DNA of 64,000 bases from Prostheceraeus crozeri (lineage: Eukaryota; Platyhelminthes; Polycladida; Euryleptidae): assembly GCA_907163375.1 (NCBI GenBank), contig CAJQUW010005788.1, positions 62,001-126,000 of the forward strand, in the 5' to 3' direction. Numbering within the stretch: position 1 is the stretch's first letter; every line of letters begins with the position of its first letter. Below, piece by piece: positions 46,312 through 55,947 of this stretch. Below the pieces are notes generated by a model. That model searched no databases, was not told the origin of the DNA, and worked only from the letters and a program-made list of their open reading frames with translations. A program made the position numbers and the translations under genes.

Positions 46312-48620
46312 TTACTTGGCGTTCAGCTTGGGATGGAATAGGTCAATAAAATATCTTTCTTTAACTTTTCTAAAAATATCTGTGACATTATGCATCTTGT
46401 AAAAAGGGAAGATGGTAAAACGTCCATGGCTGCATTCATCTAAATGTTTACTTAAACTAATTTTACGGTATTCTGGAATGTTAATTTGCTCCTTGTGGAT
46501 TCTACAACGTTCTCTTATTGTGTTACCTGTTTCGCCAATATAAAACTCATTACAACTGGTACACGTAATTACATAAATGACGTTTTGAGTCGAACAATTC
46601 ATGTTATTTTTGATTTGAAATTGTTGATCATTGAAGTTGTATGTGTTACCTTCTCTCAAATAATCACATGTTCCACATCTTGCATCATTACATTTCTTTA
46701 CGAGGAAATCACTATTTGTATAAAATTTCGATTTACACAATATGCGTTTTAAATTCGATGGTTGTCGCTTGCTATTAATGAATTTTTTGCTTTCAAATAT
46801 ACATTTAGTTTGTTGATCACTTTTCAAAGTTATATTAATAGAATTAATCATTGGATATATGTTTGTGTTTCTAGGATTGTGTGTAGATATAAAGGGTATG
46901 GTAAGTGCATTGTTACTTTTCGAATTCGCGTTTAGAAGTTCAGTTCTATTTAATTCTTTAGCTCGCTTAATACCATCTGAGATAAGTTCGTCAGGGTATG
47001 CTTGTTTTTGAAGAAACGTTTTCAATTCTGAAAGACGGGACTCTTTTCGAGATTCATCATTCACAATAGTGCAGATTCTTCTGGCAAGGTTATATGGGAT
47101 GGCTCTTTTGGTATGCCTGGGATGATTGGAGTTGAAATGGAGGTATTGTTGAGTGTCTGTAGTTTTATAAAAAACATCTGTCACAACTTTGTCATTTTTC
47201 TTCATTATCAAAATATCCAAAAAAGAGATTTGTTCTTCGTTCGTTTCCATTGTAAATTGTAAATTGCAGTTCAGTTGATTAAGTATTTGATTAAAGATTC
47301 TCAATTTTTCATTGTCAAAAATCCAGATGATGAAGCAATCATCGAGATACCTCTTCCAGTTTTTCTTCACATACTCACAATCTTCTTCACCCCATAAGTT
47401 TCTTATTTTGTCATATAGTTGAATTTCTAAGTAAGCAAGGGTAAGGGTTGCATAGGTTGGGGCAACAACTGTACCCATTGCTGTACCTTTTACTTGCGCA
47501 TAAAAGTCATTTCCAAAGGAGAAATTGTTGTTTGTTAGTACCAACTTTAAACTTTCAATGATAAATTCTTGTTGAAAACGTTCATTGATAACGTTCGAAT
47601 GTAGAGATGTCCAATATTTAATTGATTCTATGCCTAAGTCATGGGGAATATTGGTGTACAAGCTCACTACATCGAAGGTAACCAGCTTGGCATTTTCATC
47701 AATGGAGTCTGGTAAGAATTTTAGGAAGTCTAAGTCATCTTTCACGAAGCTTTCTACAAATTGACATAAGGGTTTCAACAATATATCCAATAATCTACTC
47801 AAGCGTTGTGTCGGACAATTAGGACCACCAACAATTGGTCGAAAAGTCAAATCATGAGGGCTGACGTTTTGTATATACTCGGAGTTTTGTTCATTGATTG
47901 AGTTTCTGATCGATGAGGATTTATGGATTTTAGGTAGACCGTAGAAATTACTTTCTTTACTTTCGAATTTAGTTAAGTAGTCCTTTTCTTTCGTAGTAAG
48001 AGTTTGTGATATTGGGTTTTTGATTAACTTTTTTATCTTTATCATTGTTTTTCTATCGGCATCTTCATTGACTTGTGAATAGAAGTTTGAATCACTTAGC
48101 ATATTTTTGATATGCATTTCATAAAACTCTTTGTCCATAACAACTACGGCTCCTCCCTTGTCGGCTTCTTTGATAATGATGCTTTCATCAGACGATAGGC
48201 TGCGTAATGCATTTTTTTCTTTGATGCTTATATTTCCTTTTATTTTCTTTTTCCCATTGTTCAGATCAACACATTCCAATGTATCACATAATGTATCCAA
48301 CAAGTGGTTTCTCCCTCTTGGAGGATTAAAATTAGACTGATTTTGAATCAAGTTAATGCGTTTGTCACAGCTTCATGAAAAAATTCAGATAGTCTTAAAC
48401 GCCTGGTGTAAGTTTTGATATCTGTTGAAAGTTCACAATTATTTCCTCGTGGAGTAGGGGCAAATTTGAGACCTTTGGATAATAGTGTGATTTCTGCATC
48501 ATTCAATGGTCGATGAGATAGATTAATAATTTTTGGCTTCACATCAGGTATTCCATTTGTTTCTTTGTTCTCCGTTGAGGTATTCTCCTCGCAGCATTCA
48601 TCTTGCCTCCCCCTAAAAAA
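46312..48620 (-). pseudogene. PLE-B1 ORF2: reverse transcriptase and GIY-YIG, frameshifted
   Basis: From the overlap with ORF1 the frame reads NGIPDVKPKIINLSHRPLND and KGLKFAPTPRGN, then breaks at about 48351-48358 from loss of one base relative to B5. It resumes for 679 uninterrupted residues. These show KEADKGGAVVVMDKEFYEMH and NFYGLPKIHK, then RT motifs TFDVVSLYTNIPHDLGIE and GTAMGTVVAPTYATLTLAY, and the catalytic YLDDCFIIW at about 47350. Next come LARRICTIV, the Cys module CNDARCGTCDYL, and the GIY-YIG nuclease VIYVITCTSCNEFYIGETGN. Its Arg/His helix is IRERCRIHKEQ and its Glu block is KERYFIDLFHPKLN. All catalytic residues survive; only the deletion disables it. Confidence 0.92.
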
Positions 48621-49762
48621 TGATTTTGGGGGTGTTGAATATGAAGATTTTGAGGATTCTCATTTCTTGCATGTTCGGCATCATACTGGTTTCGTGAGTT
48701 CAAACGAGTAGGTGGATACATGTAAGTTTGAGATACATGTGTAGGCTGGTATCGACGAGAATAGCGTTGATGTTGATAATTGAATTCACCTTGTCGGTAT
48801 CGATGATCTCTGTTTGTTGAGCCATGATAATTTCGAATTGGTTTGTTTGGATTTGTCTTTTGGAAGTTTCGTGAATTATATTGATAGTTGTATTGTCGTC
48901 TATTATAATTTGGTTGAAATTGATTTTGCATGCTGTTTTTAACTACAGATGCATAAGTCTTCCTCTCACTTGGTGCAGTATAGTTCATGCTGTCATTATT
49001 ACGAGATTTAATCGTGTCTGTTCCATAACGTCTTTCATAATCTAGTAGCCAGGACTCAGTATATCTCCAGCGGTTGTATGAGACATTTTCTTCCTTTTTA
49101 CAGTCGATTGACCACATTTGTAATAACATTTCATTGACAATCCCTGTTGAAGAATTATTTATGATGTTGATCATTTCATAGTCACAATCATTCACATCTT
49201 TCAAGTGTTTTTCTGATCTTGAGTAAAGAATTTGAATTTCACCATTCATTCTTTGTATTGCAACACTTGTTCGAATTTTGTTTTCCTCTTTCGGTTCATT
49301 TTTGATATGTTTCATTCTGAATTTCATTGGAAGCACTGGATTTTCTCTGTCCACCCAATTTTCATACATTTGAGCCATCCGCTCATTGCGTAACTTGTGC
49401 CAATAGGACATTTTTCGCTTTTCGAGATAATCTTGCCACTCGTACATCATTTTCATTTTGATCTTCTCCGCTTCTCTTTTTAGAGTTAACTCGTTGACTT
49501 CACTTTGAATTTGTTGTTGTTGAATTATAGTTTTTGATTCTTCTAGTTGTTTGGCTTGAGTGGGAGAGTGAATTTCTTCATTTTCCTTCTGCTCATGTTC
49601 ATTGCATTTCTTCTGATTCAAAATCTCACATAGAAGTTCATTTGTAGTTATTATTTTGTCAATGATAATATTCATTTTATTCATCATTGTTTCAAAATAT
49701 TCCTTCTCATCCTTTTCCTTTTTTGAGCTGTCACTGTTTGCTTTTCGTTGATTTTTTGTCAT
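48539..49762 (-). CDS. PLE-B1 ORF1, nucleocapsid-like protein
   Basis: 407 residues from ATG 49762. Residues 1-105 are charged and Q/E/K-rich with coiled-coil character. Residues about 105-250 form a conserved W/Y/E-containing region (MMYEWQDYLEKRKMSYWHKL, then MAQMYENWVDRENPVLPMKF). Residues about 285-385 are strongly basic and N/Q/R/Y-rich (NYNRRQYNYQYNSRNF), as in single-strand nucleic acid binders. I know no family name for it. By position and composition I infer that it coats the element RNA. The stop overlaps the ORF2 frame, and the slippery heptamer lies 26 codons before the stop. Copies B2 and B5 encode essentially the same protein. Confidence 0.8.
   Translation of the reverse strand: MTKNQRKANSDSSKKEKDEKEYFETMMNKMNIIIDKIITTNELLCEILNQKKCNEHEQKENEEIHSPTQAKQLEESKTIIQQQQIQSEVNELTLKREAEKIKMKMMYEWQDYLEKRKMSYWHKLRNERMAQMYENWVDRENPVLPMKFRMKHIKNEPKEENKIRTSVAIQRMNGEIQILYSRSEKHLKDVNDCDYEMINIINNSSTGIVNEMLLQMWSIDCKKEENVSYNRWRYTESWLLDYERRYGTDTIKSRNNDSMNYTAPSERKTYASVVKNSMQNQFQPNYNRRQYNYQYNSRNFQKTNPNKPIRNYHGSTNRDHRYRQGEFNYQHQRYSRRYQPTHVSQTYMYPPTRLNSRNQYDAEHARNENPQNLHIQHPQNHFLGGGKMNAARRIPQRRTKKQMEYLM
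48614..48620 (-). promoter_or_regulatory. -1 frameshift slippery site, B1
   Basis: T TTT TTA on the minus strand, with TTT and TTA as zero-frame ORF1 codons, followed by GGG GGA. C5 upstream and G5 downstream form an inverted repeat around it. It lies inside the ORF1/ORF2 overlap. Confidence 0.7.
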
Positions 49763-49884
49763 CGCAAATACTGGTAATGAATACAGAACAATAATAGTAA
49801 GAACTCAGTATTTGGAAATGTATATAAAAAGTTTGAATGCAAAAAACCAAACGAATGAAACTTTCAAGAAAACTTGATTTTTCA

Positions 49885-49926
49885 GCACGAGCGCTTTCAT
49901 GTATTGTGCATACAATCTTCAGGTGC
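49885..49926 (-). ncRNA. Hammerhead ribozyme motif, B2 3' region
   Basis: Same structure and bases as in B1: GCAC/GTGC stem I (49926-49923 with 49888-49885), CTGAAGA, TGTAT/ATACA, GAAA, AGCGCT palindrome. It is located about 123 nt upstream of the B1 ORF1 start codon. Confidence 0.8.
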
Positions 49927-49996
49927 ATAAAAGTGATATCAAAATCTTTTTAAAATTCATATCAGTACATACATAAAAAGTTCATAGAAATTCATG

Positions 49997-52306
49997 TTAC
50001 TTGGCGTTCAGCTTGGGATGGAATAGGTCAATAAAATATCTTTCTTTAACTTTTCTAAAAATATCTGTGACATTATGCATCTTGTAAAAAGGGAAGATGG
50101 TAAAACGTCCATGGCTGCATTCATCTAAATGTTTACTTAAACTAATTTTACGGTATTCTGGAATGTTAATTTGCTCCTTGTGGATTCTATAACGTCCTCT
50201 TATTGTGTTACCTGTTTCGCCAATATAAAACTCATTACAACTGGTACACGTAATTACATAAATGACGTTTTGAGTCGAACAATTCATGTTATTTTTGATT
50301 TGAAATTGTTGATCATTGAAGTTGTATGTGTTACCTTCTCTCAAATAATCACATGTTCCACATCTTGCATCATTACATTTCTTTACGAGGAAATCACTAT
50401 TTGTATAAAATTTCGATTTACACAATATGCGTTTTAAATTCGATGGTTGTCGCTTGCTATTAATGAATTTTTTGCTTTCAAATATACATTTAGTTTGTTG
50501 ATCACTTTTCAAAGTTATATTAATAGAATTAATCATTGGATATATGTTTGTGTTTCTAGGATTGTGTGTAGATATAAAGGGTATGGTAAGTGCATTGTTA
50601 CTTTTCGAATTCGCGTTTAGAAGTTCAGTTCTATTTAATTCTTTAGCTCGCTTAATACCATCTGAGATAAGTTCGTCAGGGTATGCTTGTTTTTGAAGAA
50701 ACGTTTTCAATTCTGAAAGACGGGACTCTTTTCGAGATTCATCATTCACAATAGTGCAGATTCTTCTGGCAAGGTTATATGGGATGGCTCTTTTGGTATG
50801 CCTGGGATGATTGGAGTTGAAATGGAGGTATTGTTGAGTGTCTGTAGTTTTATAAAAAACATCTGTCACAACTTTGTCATTTTTCTTCATTATCAAAATA
50901 TCCAAAAAAGAGATTTGTTCTTCGTTCGTTTCCATTGTAAATTGTAAATTGCAGTTCAGTTGATTAAGTATTTGATTAAAGATTCTCAATTTTTCATTGT
51001 CAAAAATCCAGATGATGAAGCAATCATCGAGATACCTCTTCCAGTTTTTCTTCACATACTCACAATCTTCTTCACCCCATAAGTTTCTTATTTTGTCATA
51101 TAGTTGAATTTCTAAGTAAGCAAGGGTAAGGGTTGCATAGGTTGGGGCAACAACTGTACCCATTGCTGTACCTTTTACTTGCGCATAAAAGTCATTTCCA
51201 AAGGAGAAATTGTTGTTTGTTAGTACCAACTTTAAACTTTCAATGATAAATTCTTGTTGAAAACGTTCATTGATAACGTTCGAATGTAGAGATGTCCAAT
51301 ATTTAATTGATTCTATGCCTAAGTCATGGGGAATATTGGTGTACAAGCTCACTACATCGAAGGTAACCAGCTTGGCATTTTCATCAATGGAGTCTGGTAA
51401 GAATTTTAGGAAGTCTAAGTCATCTTTCACGAAGCTTTCTACAAATTGACATAAGGGTTTCAACAATATATCCAATAATCTACTCAAGCGTTGTGTCGGA
51501 CAATTAGGACCACCAACAATTGGTCGAAAAGTCAAATCATGAGGGCTGACGTTTTGTATATACTCGGAGTTTTGTTCATTGATTGAGTTTCTGATCGATG
51601 AGGATTTATGGATTTTAGGTAGACCGTAGAAATTACTTTCTTTACTTTCGAATTTAGTTAAGTAGTCCTTTTCTTTCGTAGTAAGAGTTTGTGATATTGG
51701 GTTTTTGATTAACTTTTTTATCTTTATCATTGTTTTTTCTATCGGCATCTTCATTGACTTGTGAATAGAAGTTTGAATCACTTAGCATATTTTTGATATG
51801 CATTTCATAAAACTCTTTGTCCATAACAACTACGGCTCCTCCCTTGTCGGCTTCTTTGATAATGATGCTTTCATCAGACGATAGGCTGCGTAATGCATTT
51901 TTTTCTTTGATGCTTATATTTCCTTTTATTTTCTTTTTCCCATTGTTCAGATCAACACATTCCAATGTATCACATAATGTATCCAACAAGTGGTTTCTCC
52001 CTCTTGGAGGATTAAAATTAGACTGATTTTGAATCAAGTTAATGCGTTTGTCACAGCTTCATGAAAAAATTCAGATAGTCTTAAACGCCTGGTGTAAGTT
52101 TTGATATCTGTTGAAAGTTCACAATTATTTCCTCGTGGAGTAGGGGCAAATTTGAGACCTTTGGATAATAGTGTGATTTCTGCATCATTCAATGGTCGAT
52201 GAGATAGATTAATAATTTTTGGCTTCACATCAGGTATTCCATTTGTTTCTTTGTTCTCCGTTGAGGTATTCTCCTCGCAGCATTCATCTTGCCTCCCCCT
52301 AAAAAA
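49997..52306 (-). pseudogene. PLE-B2 ORF2: RT and GIY-YIG, two frameshifts
   Basis: Same domain order as B1 with YLDD and GIY-YIG residues retained. It shares the one-base deletion near 52040. It has an additional inserted base in a T-run near 51731-51737, so the reading splits into pieces of 127 and 594 residues. A private substitution in the nuclease helix gives IRGRYRIHKEQ. Confidence 0.9.
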
Positions 52307-53448
52307 TGATTTTGGGGGTGTTGAATATGAAGATTTTGAGGATTCTCATTTCTTGCATGTTCGGCATCATACTGGTTTCGTGAGTTCAAACGAGTAGGTG
52401 GATACATGTAAGTTTGAGATACATGTGTAGGCTGGTATCGACGAGAATAGCGTTGATGTTGATAATTGAATTCACCTTGTCGGTATCGATGATCTCTGTT
52501 TGTTGAGCCATGATAATTTCGAATTGGTTTGTTTGGATTTGTCTTTTGGAAGTTTCGTGAATTATATTGATAATTGTATTGTCGTCTATTATAATTTGGT
52601 TGAAATTGATTTTGCATGCTGTTTTTAACTACAGATGCATAAGTCTTCCTCTCACTTGGTGCAGTATAGTTCATGCTGTCATTATTACGAGATTTAATCG
52701 TGTCTGTTCCATAACGTCTTTCATAATCTAGTAGCCAGGACTCAGTATATCTCCAGCGGTTGTATGAGACATTTTCTTCCTTTTTACAGTCGATTGACCA
52801 CATTTGTAGTAACATTTCATTGACAATCCCTGTTGAAGAATTATTTATGATGTTGATCATTTCATAGTCACAATCATTCACATCTTTCAAGTGTTTTTCT
52901 GATCTTGAGTAAAGAATTTGAATTTCACCATTCATTCTTTGTATTGCAACACTTGTTCGAATTTTGTTTTCCTCTTTCGGTTCATTTTTGATATGTTTCA
53001 TTCTGAATTTCATTGGAAGCACTGGATTTTCTCTGTCCACCCAATTTTCATACATTTGAGCCATCCGCTCATTGCGTAACTTGTGCCAATAGGACATTTT
53101 TCGCTTTTCGAGATAATCTTGCCACTCGTACATCATTTTCATTTTGATCTTCTCCGCTTCTCTTTTTAGAGTTAACTCGTTGACTTCACTTTGAATTTGT
53201 TGTTGTTGAATTATAGTTTTTGATTCTTCTAGTTGTTTGGCTTGAGTGGGAGAGTGAATTTCTTCATTTTCCTTCTGCTCATGTTCATTGCATTTCTTCT
53301 GATTCAAAATCTCACATAGAAGTTCATTTGTAGTTATTATTTTGTCAATGATAATATTCATTTTATTCATCATTGTTTCAAAATATTCCTTCTCATCCTT
53401 TTCCTTTTTTGAGCTGTCACTGTTTGCTTTTCGTTGATTTTTTGTCAT
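52225..53448 (-). CDS. PLE-B2 ORF1, nucleocapsid-like protein
   Basis: Intact 407-residue frame, identical in translation to B1 ORF1 as far as I compared: an N-terminal coiled coil, a W/Y-rich middle and a basic N/R/Y-rich tail. The T TTT TTA heptamer is at 52306-52300, in the same phase. Because the ORF is intact in B1, B2 and B5 while ORF2 is broken in B1 and B2, several copies could supply ORF1 protein. Confidence 0.8.
   Translation of the reverse strand: MTKNQRKANSDSSKKEKDEKEYFETMMNKMNIIIDKIITTNELLCEILNQKKCNEHEQKENEEIHSPTQAKQLEESKTIIQQQQIQSEVNELTLKREAEKIKMKMMYEWQDYLEKRKMSYWHKLRNERMAQMYENWVDRENPVLPMKFRMKHIKNEPKEENKIRTSVAIQRMNGEIQILYSRSEKHLKDVNDCDYEMINIINNSSTGIVNEMLLQMWSIDCKKEENVSYNRWRYTESWLLDYERRYGTDTIKSRNNDSMNYTAPSERKTYASVVKNSMQNQFQPNYNRRQYNYQYNSRNFQKTNPNKPIRNYHGSTNRDHRYRQGEFNYQHQRYSRRYQPTHVSQTYMYPPTRLNSRNQYDAEHARNENPQNLHIQHPQNHFLGGGKMNAARRIPQRRTKKQMEYLM
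52300..52306 (-). promoter_or_regulatory. -1 frameshift slippery site, B2
   Basis: T TTT TTA in ORF1 phase on the minus strand, followed by GGGGGAGG, identical to B1 and B5. Confidence 0.7.
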
Positions 53449-53570
53449 CGCAAATACTGGTAATGAATACAGAACAATAATAGTAAGAACTCAGTATTTG
53501 GAAATGTATATAAAAAGTTTGAATGCAAAAAACCAAACGAATGAAACTTTCAAGAAAACTTGATTTTTCA

Positions 53571-53612
53571 GCACGAGCGCTTTCATGTATTGTGCATACA
53601 ATCTTCAGGTGC
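53571..53612 (-). ncRNA. Hammerhead ribozyme motif, B3 3' region
   Basis: Identical to the B1 and B2 motif (GCAC/GTGC, CTGAAGA, TGTAT/ATACA, GAAA, AGCGCT). It lies about 123 nt upstream of the B2 ORF1 ATG. Confidence 0.8.
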
Positions 53613-53682
53613 ATAAAAGTGATATCAAAATCTTTTTAAAATTCATATCAGTACATACATAAAAAGTTCATAGAAATTCATG

Positions 53683-54762
53683 TTACTTGGCGTTCAGCTT
53701 GGGATGGAATAGGTCAATAAAATATCTTTCTTTAACTTTTCTGAAAATATCTGTGGCATTATGCATCTTGTAAAAAGGGAAGATGGTAAAACGTCCATGG
53801 CTGCATTCATCTAAATGTTTACTTAAACTAATTTTACGGTATTCTGGAATGTTAATTTGCTCCTTGTGGATTCTACAACGTTCTCTTATTGTGTTACCTG
53901 TTTCGCCAATATAAAACTCATTACAACTGGTACACGTAATTACATAAATGACGTTTTGAGTCGAACAATTCATGTTATTTTTGATTTGAAATTGTTGATC
54001 ATTGAAGTTGTATGTGTTACCTTCTCTCAAATAATCACATGTTCCACATCTTGCATCATTACATTTCTTTACGAGGAAATCACTATTTGTATAAAATTTC
54101 GATTTACACAATATGCGTTTTAAATTCGATGGTTGTCGCTTGCTATTAATGAATTTTTTGCTTTCAAATATACATTTAGTTTGTTGATCACTTTTCAAAG
54201 TTATATTAATAGAATTAATCATTGGATATATGTTTGTGTTTCTAGGATTGTGTGTAGATATAAAGGGTATGGTAAGTGCATTGTTACTTTTCGAATTCGC
54301 GTTTAGAAGTTCAGTTCTATTTAATTCTTTAGCTCGCTTAATACCATCTGAGATAAGTTCGTCAGTGTATGCTTGTTTTTGAAGAAACGTTTTCAATTCT
54401 GAAAGACGGGACTCTTTTCGAGATTCATCATTCACAATAGTGCAGATTCTTCTGGCAAGGTTATATGGGATGGCTCTTTTGGTATGCCTGGGATGATTGG
54501 AGTTGAAATGGAGGTATTGTTGAGTGTCTGTAGTTTTATAAAAAACATCTGTCACAACTTTGTCATTTTTCTTCATTATCAAAATATCCAAAAAAGAGAT
54601 TTGTTCTTCGTTCGTTTCCATTGTAAATTGTAAATTGCAGTTCAGTTGATTAAGTATTTGATTAAAGATTCTCAATTTTTCATTGTCAAAAATCCAGATG
54701 ATGAAGCAATCATCGAGATACCTCTTCCAGTTTTTCTTCACATACTCACAATCTTCTTCAGG
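53683..54762 (-). pseudogene. PLE-B3 ORF2 3' part (YLDD to GIY-YIG)
   Basis: Open from the truncation point to the TAA at 53683, about 359 residues. It includes YLDDCFIIW, the Cys module and a complete GIY-YIG nuclease. Fingers and most of the palm are missing. Private changes include AYTDELI (others AYPDELI). Confidence 0.9.
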
Positions 54763-55717
54763 AATACCTGATGTGAAGCCAAATATTATTAATCTATCTC
54801 ATCGACCATTGAATGATGCAGAAATCACACTATTATCCAAAGGTCTCAAATTTGCCCCTACTCCACGAGGAAATAATTGTGAACTTTCAACAGATATCAA
54901 AACTACACCAGGCGTTTAAGACTATCTGAATTTTTTTCATGAAGCTGTGACAAACGCATTAACTTGATTCAAAATCAGTCTAATTTTAATCCTCCAAGAG
55001 GGAGAAACCACTTGTTGGATACATTATGTGATACATTGGAATGTGTTGATCTGAACAATGGGAAAAAGAAAATAAAAGGAAATTAAGCATCAAAGAAAAA
55101 AATGCATTACGCAGCCTATCGTCTGATGAAAGCATCATTATCAAAGAAGCCGACAAGGGAGGAGCCGTAGTTGTTATGGACAAAGAGTTTTATGAAATGC
55201 ATATCAAAAATATGCTAAGTGATTCAAACTTCTATTCACAAGTCAATGAAGATGCCGATAGAAAAACAATGATAAAGATAAAAAAGTTAATCAAAAACCC
55301 AATATCACAAACTCTTACTACGAAAGAAAAGGACTACTTAACTAAATTCGAAAGTAAAGAAAGTAATTTCTACGGTCTACCTAAAATCCATAAATCCTCA
55401 TCGATCAGAAACTCAATCAATGAACAAAACTCCGAGTATATACAAAACGTCAGCCCTCATGATTTGACTTTTCGACCAATTGTTGGTGGTCCTAATTGTC
55501 CGACACAACGCTTGAGTAGATTATTGGATATATTGTTGAAACCCTTATGTCAATTTGTAGAAAGCTTCGTGAAAGATGACTTAGACTTCCTAAAATTCTT
55601 ACCAGACTCCATTGATGAAAATGCCAAGCTGGTTACCTTCGATGTAGTGAGCTTGTACACCAATATTCCCCATGACTTAGGCATAGAATCAATTAAATAT
55701 TGGACATCTCTACATTC
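54763..55717 (+). pseudogene. PLE-B4 ORF2, 5'-truncated first part
   Basis: Begins at GGAATACCTGATGTG, the ORF1/ORF2 overlap, in head-to-head contact with B3. Encodes the PLE N-terminal motifs and the RT up to SLYTNIPHDLGIESIKYW, where family C is inserted. Several indels relative to B5 disrupt it: loss of T near 54905, an added T near 54934, the shared deletion near 54957, and a 1-base loss near 55085. It is therefore older or unconstrained. Confidence 0.9.
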
Positions 55718-55830
55718 AGGATGGCCGCCAACAGGAGGTTCTTCATACTTCAGTTGATGCCAAAAACAGCTTTCGTCTCTCCTTGAAATTTATTGACCAG
55801 ATTAAAATAGTTAATTAAAAGATATGTACG

Positions 55831-55870
55831 ACCCCTACGCGTTTCGAGCGTTTGCTCTTCCTCAGGGGGT
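55831..55870 (-). ncRNA. Hammerhead ribozyme motif, PLE C full-unit 3' region
   Basis: Minus strand: stem I ACCCC (55870-55866) with GGGGT (55835-55831), core CTGAGGA, an extra A, stem II GAGC-AAAC-GCTC, GAAA, stem III palindrome ACGCGT, A at the cleavage position. The core is complete. The single A bulge before stem II is shared by both C copies. Confidence 0.8.
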
Positions 55871-55947
55871 AATTCGCTAAAAACCAACTGATCTGGCCGT
55901 TCATGTGGGCTGCTTATATACGTACAGTGCTAACGGTCGAGAGATGT

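Larger units (their letters stand above)
46100..49784 (-). mobile_element. PLE family B, tandem unit B1
   Basis: A full unit on the minus strand: short 5' leader, ORF1, overlapping -1 ORF2, and a 3' region of about 212 nt with a hammerhead motif. It is nearly identical to B2, offset by 3685 bp, and directly abuts it with no spacer. ORF2 is broken by a one-base deletion. Confidence 0.92.
49785..53470 (-). mobile_element. PLE family B, tandem unit B2
   Basis: Second full minus-strand unit, 3686 bp, joined directly to B1 on its 3' side and to B3 on its 5' side. Differences from B1 are scattered single bases. Its 3' region (49785-49996) lies upstream of B1 ORF1 and would act as its leader or promoter. 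Confidence 0.92.
53471..54762 (-). mobile_element. PLE family B, 5'-truncated unit B3
   Basis: Third minus-strand unit, beginning inside the RT (EEDCEYVKKNWKRYLDD) at 54762, where it meets plus-strand B4 head to head. Its 3' region supplies the leader of B2, the usual PLE arrangement of a truncated copy followed by full ones. Confidence 0.92.

Noticed and set aside
46486-46752. 88-residue open frame antisense to the family B nuclease, repeated in every copy
   Set aside because: A shadow of the GIY-YIG/Cys-module coding strand. It shows no independent features.
48348-48542. 64-residue ORF as an independent gene starting with GTG
   Set aside because: It is the beginning of PLE ORF2 cut off by the one-base deletion. 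In B5 it is continuous with the RT and has no ATG.
49731-49928. 65-residue open frame in the B2/B1 junction, repeated at 53417-53614, 45986-46243 (altered) and 60585-60782
   Set aside because: It overlaps the hammerhead and leader of family B. It is repeated only because the junction is repeated, and its composition is not protein-like.
46312-54762. Tandem 3.7-kb repeats as LTR-bounded retrotransposons or satellite DNA
   Set aside because: Each unit encodes a PLE-type RT with a C-terminal GIY-YIG. There is no integrase, protease or LTR pair, so PLE tandem units explain the repeats.
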